From: Loxodes magnus
Lineage: Eukaryota > Ciliophora > Karyorelictea > Loxodida > Loxodidae
DNA length: 64,000 nucleotides
Direction of reading: 5' to 3'
Assembly: GCA_946699065.1 (NCBI GenBank)
Contig: CAMPDV010000946.1
Coordinates: forward strand, 94,394 to 158,393
The notes under the pieces: generated by a model
What the model saw: only the letters and a program-made list of their open reading frames with translations
Told to the model about the DNA's origin: nothing
The model's database searches: none
Position numbers and translations under genes: made by a program
Shown: piece by piece, positions 48,001 to 59,374 of the stretch
Numbering within the stretch: the stretch's first letter is position 1
How the letters are laid out: each line of letters starts with the position of its first letter

Positions 48001-48330
48001 AATTGTCAATAACACCTCATAATTCCCAATCTACAATTACATTAATCTTAACAAACATATGGTAATCGATTTATAAGCTTAGAACATTTTTCTATAACTT
48101 CTAATATGATTTGCTGTAAAGATTTAGAACAAAATTGAATACAAGAGTAGAAAAGTTGAGAGAGGTAAAAATGAAAACTTTTGATATTACTGTAAATAAT
48201 ATAGTATAGAGATTTTTAGTAAATTTAAATATAAAATAAATATAAAACTGAAAAAAGTAAGCTAGTAGTATTTAATTTTGTAGGAAATAATATTTATTAG
48301 TAACCAAATAGAATAAGCTAATAAAGGAAT
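45060..48330 (+). pseudogene. LINE ORF2: endonuclease + reverse transcriptase, broken
   Basis: Endonuclease in frame 0: IALCNMNQI, SINETW (Trp = TGA 45192), RSGGVCFIV, ATYYMPT and MLLGDFNALF near 45486. After a shift near 45650 comes DYVIVNYHINIDQ and ADHFPILFNLL. Reverse transcriptase: FHLNEIQAIIKKLGNSKQNG, ADGIKAELVKY and IILPIYKKESK in frame 1. Then NWRPIALINFILKIYDKKLT and LIDVEKMFDSIDR in frame 0. Later A-K-DLLLIQ at 47173 stands where YADD is expected, so a catalytic Asp is lost. It continues LFS-W-VKLSINTEKCEYICF (TGA 47248). C-terminal part in frame 2: KVEYGSEIIP-W-AIL (TGA 47573) and DLN-W-LPFEYY (TGA 47699). At least five frame changes. Confidence 0.85.
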
Positions 48331-51300
48331 ATGAATAAGAAACATGTAAAGACACTTCTACATCATAATTATTTTAAAAATATATTTAATGACAGCTAGT
48401 TTGCCATTTTATTACTTGTTTCTAGACCTCTTTATATAAATATAATATTTGATATTAACATTTTATAGATTATTTTTGATATTAATTTGGCAGGAAAAAA
48501 GAGGGGCAAATTTAAAAATGGGGATCTAAATTATAAGTTTGGTAAAGAATAAAATATGGGTTAAATGAGTTAATTGATTAGTATATATAAGAATAAATAT
48601 TAGTAAAGGAAGTAAATAATAGGAACTAGATTTAATAAGAAATGATTGATTTTAATAACTAAAGAGTAGTTCTATTTAGCTTTTAAATTAACTTTACTAT
48701 TGTGCTACTTTTATCATCTAATTTATCTATGTTCTTTTATTACTTCTTTATTTTATATATTTAACAACCTTTAACTTATTGCTCAGATTTTACTCCTTAA
48801 TCAGTTTTATTTTATGTTTAGGTAGAGCGACTAGTGCTTTTCTGACTTATCAGTCTCTAATTTATTTGTCATATGAAATGGTATAGCTAGTCAGCTAAGT
48901 AATAAAGAATGTCAATCTATCTAGAAAGTTGAAACTAAAAATGAAATACCCTATTAAAGGGCACGGAAAGAGATTTGATAATAAACAAAAGAAATATAAT
49001 AAATAGAATCAATAAACTGCATAGATTCTAAACAGTTTATGCTAAATATTAATTTCTAACTACTCAAATTATATAAATATGATTGAAGGGGCTTAAAATT
49101 AAAAAATAGAGATACAAAGCAAGATATTATATTGATATAAATTAAATAAACTAAACAAAACTTACAATCTCACTAAGCCTAGCAAAGTTAAACAACAAGC
49201 TAACGAGAAAAGTTAAGAGATTAATGAAAGAGTATTAACTAATTTGACAAAAAGCTAAGCTTGTAAATAGATCTATTTTGTTCGTAACTTATGAAATATT
49301 AATATGTTGTAGTATTAGTTAAGCTTTAATGATAGTTGGTATATAAATGTAGATTAGGTGATAAGTGATATAAAGCAATAAAATATAGTATCTATTAGTA
49401 GGTTAGTTATAAGCTGTATATTAGTAAATATAGTATTAGGTAGTTGGAATTAAACTTATATTATTTAATAATAGTATCTCATATATATAATCTCAAACAC
49501 TATTAACATTCAACTAACTTCTATTTAATGCTCTTTTCCTATTAGAGCATAACACTATCAGAAACTTCTATTCTAATTCAAGATTATACACATTCACTTT
49601 AATCAACTGTAAACACTAATCAAAAGTATTTAGTTAGCAGTCTAAAAGAAAGGGCTTAGATGTGTGTTTATGGAGTTTAACATAATATTTAAAAACTTGA
49701 TAAAGCTTGCTAAACCTATTGTAAGCATGAACACTCTTTAGATATAAACGATAATAAAGAATAACTGAGCCAAATAGAATCATATAATGTGGAAAGAGTA
49801 TCTCTTAGCAGGGGATATATTAGATTTCTACTTACATCAAGTTATATATTGCTAAGGCATCTAAATAGCCCAAAAGTCTATTATTATCTATGAAACTTTT
49901 ACCATCTTATCAAAGGATTGGGTTGAAACGTGGTCAGAGACTAAATAGATGACTAAGAAACTACATTTAATGCTTAACTCCTTAATATTTAAGATAAAAT
50001 TTCGTTATATTTGAAAAACATACAATAAATGACTGTTAACAAGCTGGAATTCAGATTAATATTTGAACTTTCAAAATTAGTTTTCACTTACAAATTGATG
50101 GTAAAATAAGCTGGGCTACAGATGAAAGGCCAGATAGAACAGTTAATTCTCTAAAATAAGGGAGCCTAGATCCCGGTAGTATACTAAATAAAAGCAGCAT
50201 AAATGATGTATTTGCCTAAATCCTTTGAATTATATTAATAACAGTATCATTCCGAAAGTTTGGCAAGTTCAAACAGAAAAATATAGGATTATTTGAGGGC
50301 ATATAATATTAACTAATTTTCTAAGGTTTGTATAACTTTTTAAAGTAGTTAATCAGTTTTAAATGGCTGTATTGGTTTTGGTTGTATCCTAATGATCTTA
50401 TAAAATAGTAATGATTAAACTTAAGAAATCTAGGTAATGAAAAGAATTTAGCATGATCCTTAAGTGTAAATCTATGTTAATAGCTATGATAATAAATGTA
50501 AATGAATAATTTGATATAATCTTAAGCAATGCATTTACTAAGCACTATGATTATATGATTGTAACACACTTGGTTATCTTAATTATACTTAGCATTATAA
50601 TAAATATTGTATAAAAATATAGTGTCTTATGTTCCATATGATTAAAATAATTAGTCTGTTTTATTTATATTATAGTTGACTAAGCTAAGTTTAACTGACT
50701 ATTTTAAAGTTTACATTAGAAATGTTATTAATTACTTATCTTCCCACTATATAAAGCTATATTATTTAATAATAATTATTTCTATATCACTTTAATGCTC
50801 TTTAAATACTCTTATAGCTACTCTCTTTAACTAAAATTAGTTTAATAATAATAATCGTTTCTCTTATATTATCAAACTAATCTTAATATCTTCTTTATAT
50901 ATAATCTATTACTTTAAGTATGGACAATCATTAATTTAATACTTTATTGCTAGAATAACACTTCCCATATCTAAGCAAAAGAGCTATAAAAAGCATTCTA
51001 TTTAAATTAGAGTAGCTTTCTACTAATTAAAATAGTTAGATATATATAATAAGTCATTACAAGCTTAAAGCTTTATTTGAATCTCCAACTAAATTCAGTT
51101 TTAAACCAAAGTTATTAAAGATAAAGGCTTTATAATTAAATTTACTTAATTAGGAGGATATTTAAAGCTATAATTATAAATTACCAATATAAATGCTATA
51201 TAATAGTAAATCACTTTAACATTCAACATATACAGGCACTACTAAGATATTACCAAATTAGACCTATCAGTTATAAGTAAATTACCAGTAATTATACAAG

Positions 51301-52462
51301 ACATTATTTTATTCTCGCTTATGCTACTTTTTATTTATCAAAATTAAGAATCATTATCTTCATTTTTCAGCTAATTTATATCAGTCAAGATCCATAAATT
51401 TACCTAGTTATTCAAACTTGCCAACCTTTAATTTTAAAAGGAATTACATAAATTAAAAGAATGAAACTATTTAATAAATTAAGAAGCCATTAGGTGAACG
51501 ATATTTCATTTAATTTCAATAATACTTTTATTAGCATCCAAATAAGAATCTCATCTCTAAATTTAAGACTTCAGTCTTCAAAATTCCTAATATTTAATAG
51601 CCAAATCAAACTTCAACCATAATTCAACAAGCATTGAAGAAGAGCTGAAACAATTAAATCATTCTAAACTAAATTGAACTGTTAATTCTTATTTTTCCAA
51701 GCAAATAAGAGAATTTCTTAAAAAGCTTAAACATTTTAAAAGAAACACATCAAATAAAACCTTAAACAACGTAATAACTGAATTTACCATGTTGCCATCT
51801 TAAAATGAACTATATTTATTTAGAGAAGGAAAAATTAACTTGATCATTAAAAAATTCTAATTATTATACAAATAACGCTGAAAAAATATCAGTTTAAATG
51901 CATTTGAATAAATCCTTCCAACAAAGAATTAAGTTCAGCAGAAAGAAAAAACATTGGTAAATAAAGAAGAAAATAAAGATATCTTACTAAACAACTAAAT
52001 ACTAGCATATAGAAAATTAAGCAAATTCTTCTAATTTAAATAATATTTCTTTATAATTATTATTTTAATTTGCTTTAGATACATTTCATTATGAATCAAA
52101 TCTTAATAGCTTAGAGTTAGAAGTAGTAATTTAGATCCGACATTTCAATAAAAACTATTAGAGTTTCATTTAGCTTGTATCTTAAGTTATAACAAAGGTA
52201 GTTAAAATTTTTTAATCTGTAACTTTTAGATTCAGATGGGCAAATAACTAAGTAGTTTAATAACTCACTCTTACTATCAAAGTATTAAGTTTATTTAAGA
52301 AAGTATAATCCTCAAATTTAAGATGCCTATCATTACCAAATAATTTATTACAAAGTACTTTAATCAGAATATTCTATATTTGCTTATTTACCCACTACAG
52401 CTTACTCTAACTATATAAACTCAACTGTGCTTTAAACATATAAAGTAGTTATTCTTCAAAAA
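48331..52462. other. AT-rich DNA, no gene recognised
   Basis: Contains C-poor (about 48500-48650 and 49280-49470) and G-poor (about 49490-49630 and 50700-51000) stretches. No gene, RNA or clear repeat unit was identified, although short words shared with the 4.6-kb repeat suggest old repeat DNA. Confidence 0.3.
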
Positions 52463-52529
52463 GACCAAAATGGTTGTTTTCTTAGAAGGTAAGATAATTA
52501 ACTTTGATTTAGATACTTTTAACTTGAAA

Positions 52530-52572
52530 TAAGCAGATCCAGAGGTCGAGGGCTCGACTCCCTTCTTGTCCT
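52530..52572 (+). pseudogene. tRNA 3'-half relic
   Basis: T-arm GAGGG-CTCGACT-CCCTT (52548-52564; usual loop TTCGACT) preceded by GCAGATCCAGAGGTC and followed by CTTGTCC plus T, matching the 3' half of a tRNA. The expected 5' acceptor partner GGACAAG and a D-arm were not found upstream, and the anticodon stem does not pair. Identity unknown. Confidence 0.5.
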
Positions 52573-52630
52573 TATATATTGAATAAAAATTGTTCTATAT
52601 TCACATATTTTACCATTTTTATTATAAAAA

Positions 52631-52702
52631 AGCTTCCACGTGGGCTCGAACCACGGACCTTTCGCTTACTAAGTGAATGTTCTGCCAAGCATAGAGGGTT
52701 GG
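52631..52702 (-). pseudogene. tRNA-Thr(AGT) relic
   Basis: Read on the minus strand: T-arm CGTGG-TTCGAGC-CCACG (52655-52639), and anticodon arm TTCAC-TTAGTAA-GCGAA with anticodon AGT (52668-52670) and one mispair. The 3' acceptor is TGGAAGC. The 5' acceptor (ACCCTCT instead of GCTTCCA) and the D-arm are degenerate, and the D-arm is shortened, so it is most likely a pseudogene. It faces the other tRNA relic about 60 bases away. Confidence 0.65.
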
Positions 52703-55700
52703 TAAAAATATTGATTATCCTTTTTATGAGTATATAAAATTAGCATATTTAAATATTTATCTACCTAGTTAATCCCATTAAATTTATTTATAATATGCCT
52801 TAAGACACTAAAAATGTATTACTATTATTTGAGTATCTAGCAGATGTCCTAAAGGTGAAATATCTTTTCTTATTAGATAGCTAAATTAATGGTCTATAGT
52901 GCCTCGATTGGTCTTTATAAAGGGATTTTGTGTTTGTTACATATAAAATGATTTTTGATGTTATAAATGGATTCCAAGGATGTTCCACAGATTATACAGC
53001 CACATTCCGATTTTCTAGTAGTTCTAAGCTCTTATTTAATTTGTTCTTCATATATTCACATTTAGTTGCTGGCATTTATTTTTAAAGAGTTAACCAAATA
53101 TTACTTAATATATTATTGCTTTTAAAGATTATACTTATTTTAGACTGCTTTAATGCTGCCTAGAGATTAAGTATACAGTGAGAAATAAAAAAGGTTTGAG
53201 TTACTTAGTGAGGAAGTATGATTGAAATAAATGATAGGAGAGCTGACATATTGTTTTAGATATGGTAGCAGTTAAGAAAAAAGTAGTAAGAATGAAGGAA
53301 TTGGTGACTTATAAGATTGGATATAGTTTCTTAATTGAAATAAACTGAACAGATTATTATATATAGGTAATCATTTAATTAAGAAATTAAATACAGGAAG
53401 TAATATATAAAATTTAGATAACAAGTTTAATAGAGAAAAGTAAGCTTAGAAATTATAATTGGAATTGGATAGTATTAATTCTAGGTAGTCTAACTGTTTA
53501 GACAAATGCATGAAAAGCAGATATAAGAAACTTAAATTTTACCATTTATTCTTCATACCAAAAAGCTAGCATATAAATTATCAATTTTACTCTTTAAAGA
53601 TATTTCAATTATAAGCAAAAAGATTCTATGTAATCATTATCACCTTTATTTCATACCATTTAGGTATGAAATAAGATCTTCATATTAGATAGTTTTGGAT
53701 AATATTCTTTTACTAAGAATAAAAAAGCAGCTTATTGAGAATTAGTAAAAGATAACTTAGAAAATAAAAACTTTAGGTAAAAACTTGTTTAGATTAGTAG
53801 GTACTAATTAGACTTAAAGACAATATGGACTAAATACTTAAGTCTAACAACTAAGAAAAAGAAGATAGACCTGTTTTTACTGAAAGCAACTCAAGCTAAA
53901 AAGAATTAAAAAACTTAAAAGGAATATTTTTGTTAACTTAAAAGCTAAAAATGTTCCCAGCTTCTTTCTTATAAACTAAACTAGATTAATAAAAATTCTG
54001 ATCAGCTTAGCAAGCAAATATATTAGTTTCCTTTAAGGAATTTTTTCAAGTACCCTCTAATTTATGAATTTGATAAAATTAGGGTACTTAAAAAAAATAC
54101 TGCTTAGAGTCTTAAAGGGCTTTCTGATCTAAAGATGAAACTATCTATCTTACTACAACTCTAAAAGGAAAGAATCCGACTTAAGAAATCTTTATTCAGT
54201 AAATATAAAGATTAATATAAGCTTCTAAGTAGAATAGAAGAAACTGGATTTAAACTCTATAGAGTAGTTTAAATAGCTATCACGATATTTCAAGAGGATA
54301 TCACGTAATATGCAAACATTTCAAAGCAAGTATCTTAGGAATATCAATCTTAATTAATCAGCTGATCCAGATAAAATTCTTGCAAGATAAAAAACTTTTT
54401 ATCATCATAATCCAAATTAAGTTTATTCATAAAGAATTAAATAGCATAAATAACTTCTTGAAACCCTTGTAACTTTATAGAGGCTCTTTTAAAAGAGATT
54501 TAGCAAAAGTTAACTGTTGAGGACTTTAAAATTTAAGAGAACTTATCAAAAATAATTTTACGTTTAAATATACAAAAATCCTAACCAAATACTTCAAGAT
54601 ACGTACAAATATGGTCTAAAAAAAGTAAACTTTAACTTTAAAGATTTGGTATGAATATAATGACAGAGCTCATCTAGCTATTAGCTGAGATAAGAACAAA
54701 GGTAAAACTGGCTCGTTGATGAGCTTATAAATCTAGTTTTAGCTATTTTAAATATATTATAGCTTACAGATATTAAAAGGATAAAAAATATTATTAGTTG
54801 AACATGCTAAATTATTAATATTATTAGACTAAGTAAATTGATAATAGATCATAAAATGATTTTTATATATCTTACTAATAAATCCTCAAATATCATACTT
54901 ATTATATGTATACAAAGCTCTAAAAGTTTTTGCATAAGATTCAGTAAAAAATCTTAACGATATGCTCTATTTTAAATTTACCATTGTTAAGATTTGATTC
55001 TTCTTTCATTGAAATCCACTAAAAAATATAAGTTCATTATCTATAAGCTCTTATACTGTTATTTTTATTTATTGTATTAAGAACTTTTAAGTGATTAAAT
55101 GGAACTTGATATTTGATGATCAAGCAAAAGCAATTATATTATATTGGTGACTTTATTTAGAGTAATTTATTATGGTCTTAGTAGATAAAACCTGTTAAAC
55201 TATAATCAACTATATAATACTTCAGTTTTATAAATTCCCATCTTCACTTAAGGCTTCCTCATCTATAGCTTAATAATTCACAAAAATTGAGCCAAAAAAT
55301 ATTGAGATAATAATACCTTCATTTAGCCTCTACCTCTATTACATAATACTTAGTAACATATTATAAATATCTATTTATCGCAGGTAATTGTTTATAGTTT
55401 TATGTGGGAATATGCATGTAGCTAAGAATGTTTATGCTTAAAGTTTATCATACGGAGAATATTTTTAATGCATAGATATAATAATTTGAGACTATTGCGA
55501 GAACTAAAGATTATTTAAGGTGACCATATATGGATGGAAATTAAAATAGTTACCTTCATTACGTTTTTGATAGTAGAAAAAAATTTAAAGCTAGAATAAA
55601 GGAAATTAAAGATAGAAATGCGATGATATATACATTTTTATCTTTAATTATTTTTACTTTCTGAAGATAAATATCAGCGAATAGAAGAAGATAAAACTTC

Positions 55701-58700
55701 CTTTTAGTGATATTATATTGTAGTCAAGTTTTGAAATGATATCCTAGATAATTAAAATAGATTAAGTGACCTTTTAATTTAAATCTTGACAGATATTATT
55801 CTTATTTTTAACCAAATGACTGGCTTAGATTCTATTATTTTTTGAAAGTTGGCTCTAGGATTAAGAAATCTTAATAATGATAATTATTTGTTTCGCTCTA
55901 AAGATAATAGATTTATAGTGTTTTTTCTTTAGTCCTTTATCCTTAATAACATGGATTAAGTTTTTCCCACTTAGCATTGTTTTTCTTATTCCATAATGCT
56001 TCTATGATAATAGCAGAATTGAGTTACTCTTTATGACTCTTATTTAATATAAAATTGGTTACTCAATCGATACTAGTAATTCGTTCTTAAATTTAAAATA
56101 AAAAAAAACTAATACTGATTTACTAATTCACTATCATTCCTTACTATAATCTCCCTTAATTCTAGCAAAATGTTTTCCTTACTTTCTTCTAACTTAACTA
56201 TTCTTTTTTATAAGATAAAGAATATGAGATTAGCTGAGATTAGTTGATCATATCTACTTCTGCAGTCTCTTATAAATTTTAGATATTTAATCTATTTATT
56301 CTTTTCTTATAATTTTCTTGTTATGATGGTATTGAAAAGTCTTTTTATTCTTTTATTAATTCCTTATCTAATTTCGTTTCATTTAAGCACTCTTACTTAA
56401 AAAATAAATCTTAGATTTTCCAATAAAGACTATTTTTACCTTCCTAACATAAATAAATTGACTATTATTAACATTACCAACTATTGTACTATCAACTATA
56501 TTTAGTTTTTTATATCAATCTGCTGAATATCAAAAATCATATGATTGTCATATTTAAATTATATGAGTATTGATTATAACTGTAGAAAGCCGAAGTATAC
56601 AGATATTATCACTTTTTTACTCTAAATTAAATGTTGAGGACTTTCTAGGATTTTAAGTTTATAGTTATGAAGTTTATTGCAATAACATTATATTATTATA
56701 ATGAGAGGAGATAAGAAGTTTAAGTAGTGGCTGGTTAATAATTACTTTCTTTTATTTGGTTACCACAGTATATTTAAGTCTCATTAGCATGTTAAAAGTT
56801 TTTGATGTCTCTTTTATATAAGATAAATCTTTCAATGATTAAGAATTATTTTAAATAGCACCGTTTTATCATATCTTAGTCATTTAAGAATACTCTATCA
56901 TCAATCTTCTTCAATACTAATCATTAGTTTTAATATCAAGTTATTGTATTCTCTAATTAATCACTTACTCATAATATATCTATTAAAAGGACTTTAAATT
57001 CCAAAAAGTATTAACTTTACTTTCACCATTAATGCATTATTAGCTATATCTCAATTCTATGTTTATATCTTATTTATGCTCATCAATTAAATATTTTCAA
57101 TCCTAAACGATACTTAGAAATGTCTAAATTTACTTCATAGTTGAATGTCTAAAGCAAGAGGATAATAAAAGTAAAATCCCCTAAAAGATACCAATCTCAT
57201 ATTCTAATCTAACAGATTATATAAGCTCACTTTAAAGACCTTTGCTTTTATTTGCTTCCTTTTCCTTCTTTTAATTTTGAGTTAATTAATAAAGAAGAGT
57301 TGCTAAGGTGCTCAGAGGGAATTTGCATATGAGAGCGATAGAATGGAGAAAGATTTAATAATTATAATATTTAAGGTTAATTTATATAAGACGGTGATTT
57401 TATGCATATTGCTTGATAAATTAGAAGCTAATTATGCTATCTGGGTCTTATTATTTAGAATCTAAGTCTATCTTCTCTTCTCAGCTGTATTTTTATATCT
57501 GATACTAATATGTAGAAACTATAAATATAGTTGGGAATATCTAGATTGACAATCAGCAAGGCCGACTATTCTATAGCAAGTTTTATTTCCAACGCTATAA
57601 TTAACTCCTTAAAATTAAGTCTCTCTCATAAATAAAGCTAGTTGAATACACTCAATCACCACTATATAATTCCATCAAATATAAGTAAATCTAGCTTTCA
57701 GTTTAAAACACAAAAATCTAAATAAAATAGAAAAGGAAGTACAATAAGGTAAGGCAACTCATACGCAGAATATATTATATATTTTTAATTTCCTTCATTC
57801 TCTTAAATTTAGCATCTAATTCTAAGAATTTCGTTCTTCCTTCGAACATTTTCTAACTAATAAAAATGCATAAAAATTCTGATGTATATTAAGAAAGATT
57901 AGGAGGACCTCTTACTTTTGCAGAACCATATTAATATAATTTTGTAAGCATTCAAATGAATTGTATCTTAACTACTTAGAAAATATACTTCTAAAGAAAT
58001 TTAATAATAGCCTAGTTCTATTTAATTTTACTTCTAAACTTAAGGAAGATTCCAAGTTGCATCTAAAATCAGATAAAATGTATCCAGACAACTATCCACT
58101 CTGGTAGTGACTTTAAAACATATCTTTACTATAAATGAATTACTCATGTTTGATTTATTTGCTCATACTGATTAACAGAATTTCCAAATAGTTTCCATTA
58201 AAAGATAAATAAAATAAATAATATTTAAAGAGCTTAGCCGTTCTAATGCAGTCTTATTGATAATAATAATTATTTTGGATTTATTTTTAGATAAAATCTA
58301 AGAAAAATAGGAAATGACTAATCTAGGTATTAGATAAATAGTCTTAAATTATAGAAATTAGTTAGCGTTTTTTTATAAGTGTTAAATGTATACATAAACT
58401 ACTGAAACTCTGGATGCTTGTTTTGATAATTTAAATGTTAATGATTATTATTATTTTATTAATTACTTTATCATTAAAACAAATATAATCTATATTTTAA
58501 AAGCTTTTTTCTATATTCAATTATCCTCCAAACGTAAAAGTCATATCTAGTAGTACTATAGAATAGATTTAAAAAGATGATAAAGGAGAAAATCTGAGAG
58601 ATTAAAGAGAGTTAAGTAAAGAGAGATTTGATATTCTTTTACTTAAGACAGTTAAATATCTCTTTATTTTAAACTGTCTTTTTAGAATGCTATATATAGA

Positions 58701-59374
58701 ATTAATTTAGTTTACTAGGTTAAAAGAGAATTTAGCATAGTTCTTTTATTATATTAGCTGAGTGTTCTAATATAATAAGCCTTTATAATATATCTATTTT
58801 GACCATTATTTTACCAAAAGATATTACTTCTATGATGGAAAAAGAGATCCCTAAGGAGTTAAAAATAAAGGGATAAGAAATTAAGCTTTCAAGGGTTTTA
58901 TGGCTTAGATCATAGTAGATTCATAGAAAAAATGTAGTTACAATAGTTGATGATATTACTAAGACAAAATGGTAATATATTTTATAGCAGCAATCATCTA
59001 TTTTTTGAAGTTAATTAATATAAAACTATTTTAATCTGATTTGTTAATTGGTTAAGGAATAAACAACTTTGAAAATTGGTTAGTTAATAAAAGTTTATTA
59101 TCTTTAAATAAGGATATTCACTGTCTCTAAAAATTGAATTGTTTGTTTTCTTGGAATATAATAGATTTAAGTTCTTATAAAGGATTTTTTAAGTGTCTTA
59201 ATTTTTTACTTCTTTCTATAACTTCAGATTTTTCTTTTTCTTTCATCAATTTATAATTTTTCCATATTCTCATATTTATTGTAGATCTGTAATTAATTTT
59301 CTTGGCTTCTTTTCCCTTTTATATAGTCCTGCTTTTAAATTTTAACGAAAATATCTTCTTTTGGTAAAAAAATT
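52703..59374. other. AT-rich DNA, no gene recognised
   Basis: No motif-supported gene. It contains a 12-bp perfect hairpin (53646-53674) and a long imperfect inverted repeat around AAGACAGTT/AAACTGTCTT (about 58645-58680). Confidence 0.3.
53646..53674. other. 12-bp perfect hairpin
   Basis: TTATTTCATACC (53646-53657), loop ATTTA, GGTATGAAATAA (53663-53674), an exact inverted repeat. Context gives no function. Confidence 0.7.

Larger units (their letters stand above)
43656..48330 (+). mobile_element. Non-LTR retrotransposon (LINE), degenerate
   Basis: Order from 5': ORF1-like region (about 43656-44950), apurinic-type endonuclease (about 45060-45770), linker, reverse transcriptase (about 46400-47330), and thumb/C-terminal region to about 48330. 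Boundaries are approximate; no poly-A tail or target-site duplication was confirmed. Several frame changes and a corrupted catalytic box show it is not autonomous. It supplies the strongest protein-level evidence for TGA = Trp in this window. Confidence 0.85.

Noticed and set aside
43656-48330. LTR retrotransposon
   Set aside because: The endonuclease is of the GDFN/DHFP type, and the reverse transcriptase order and C-terminal block are those of non-LTR elements; no LTRs seen.
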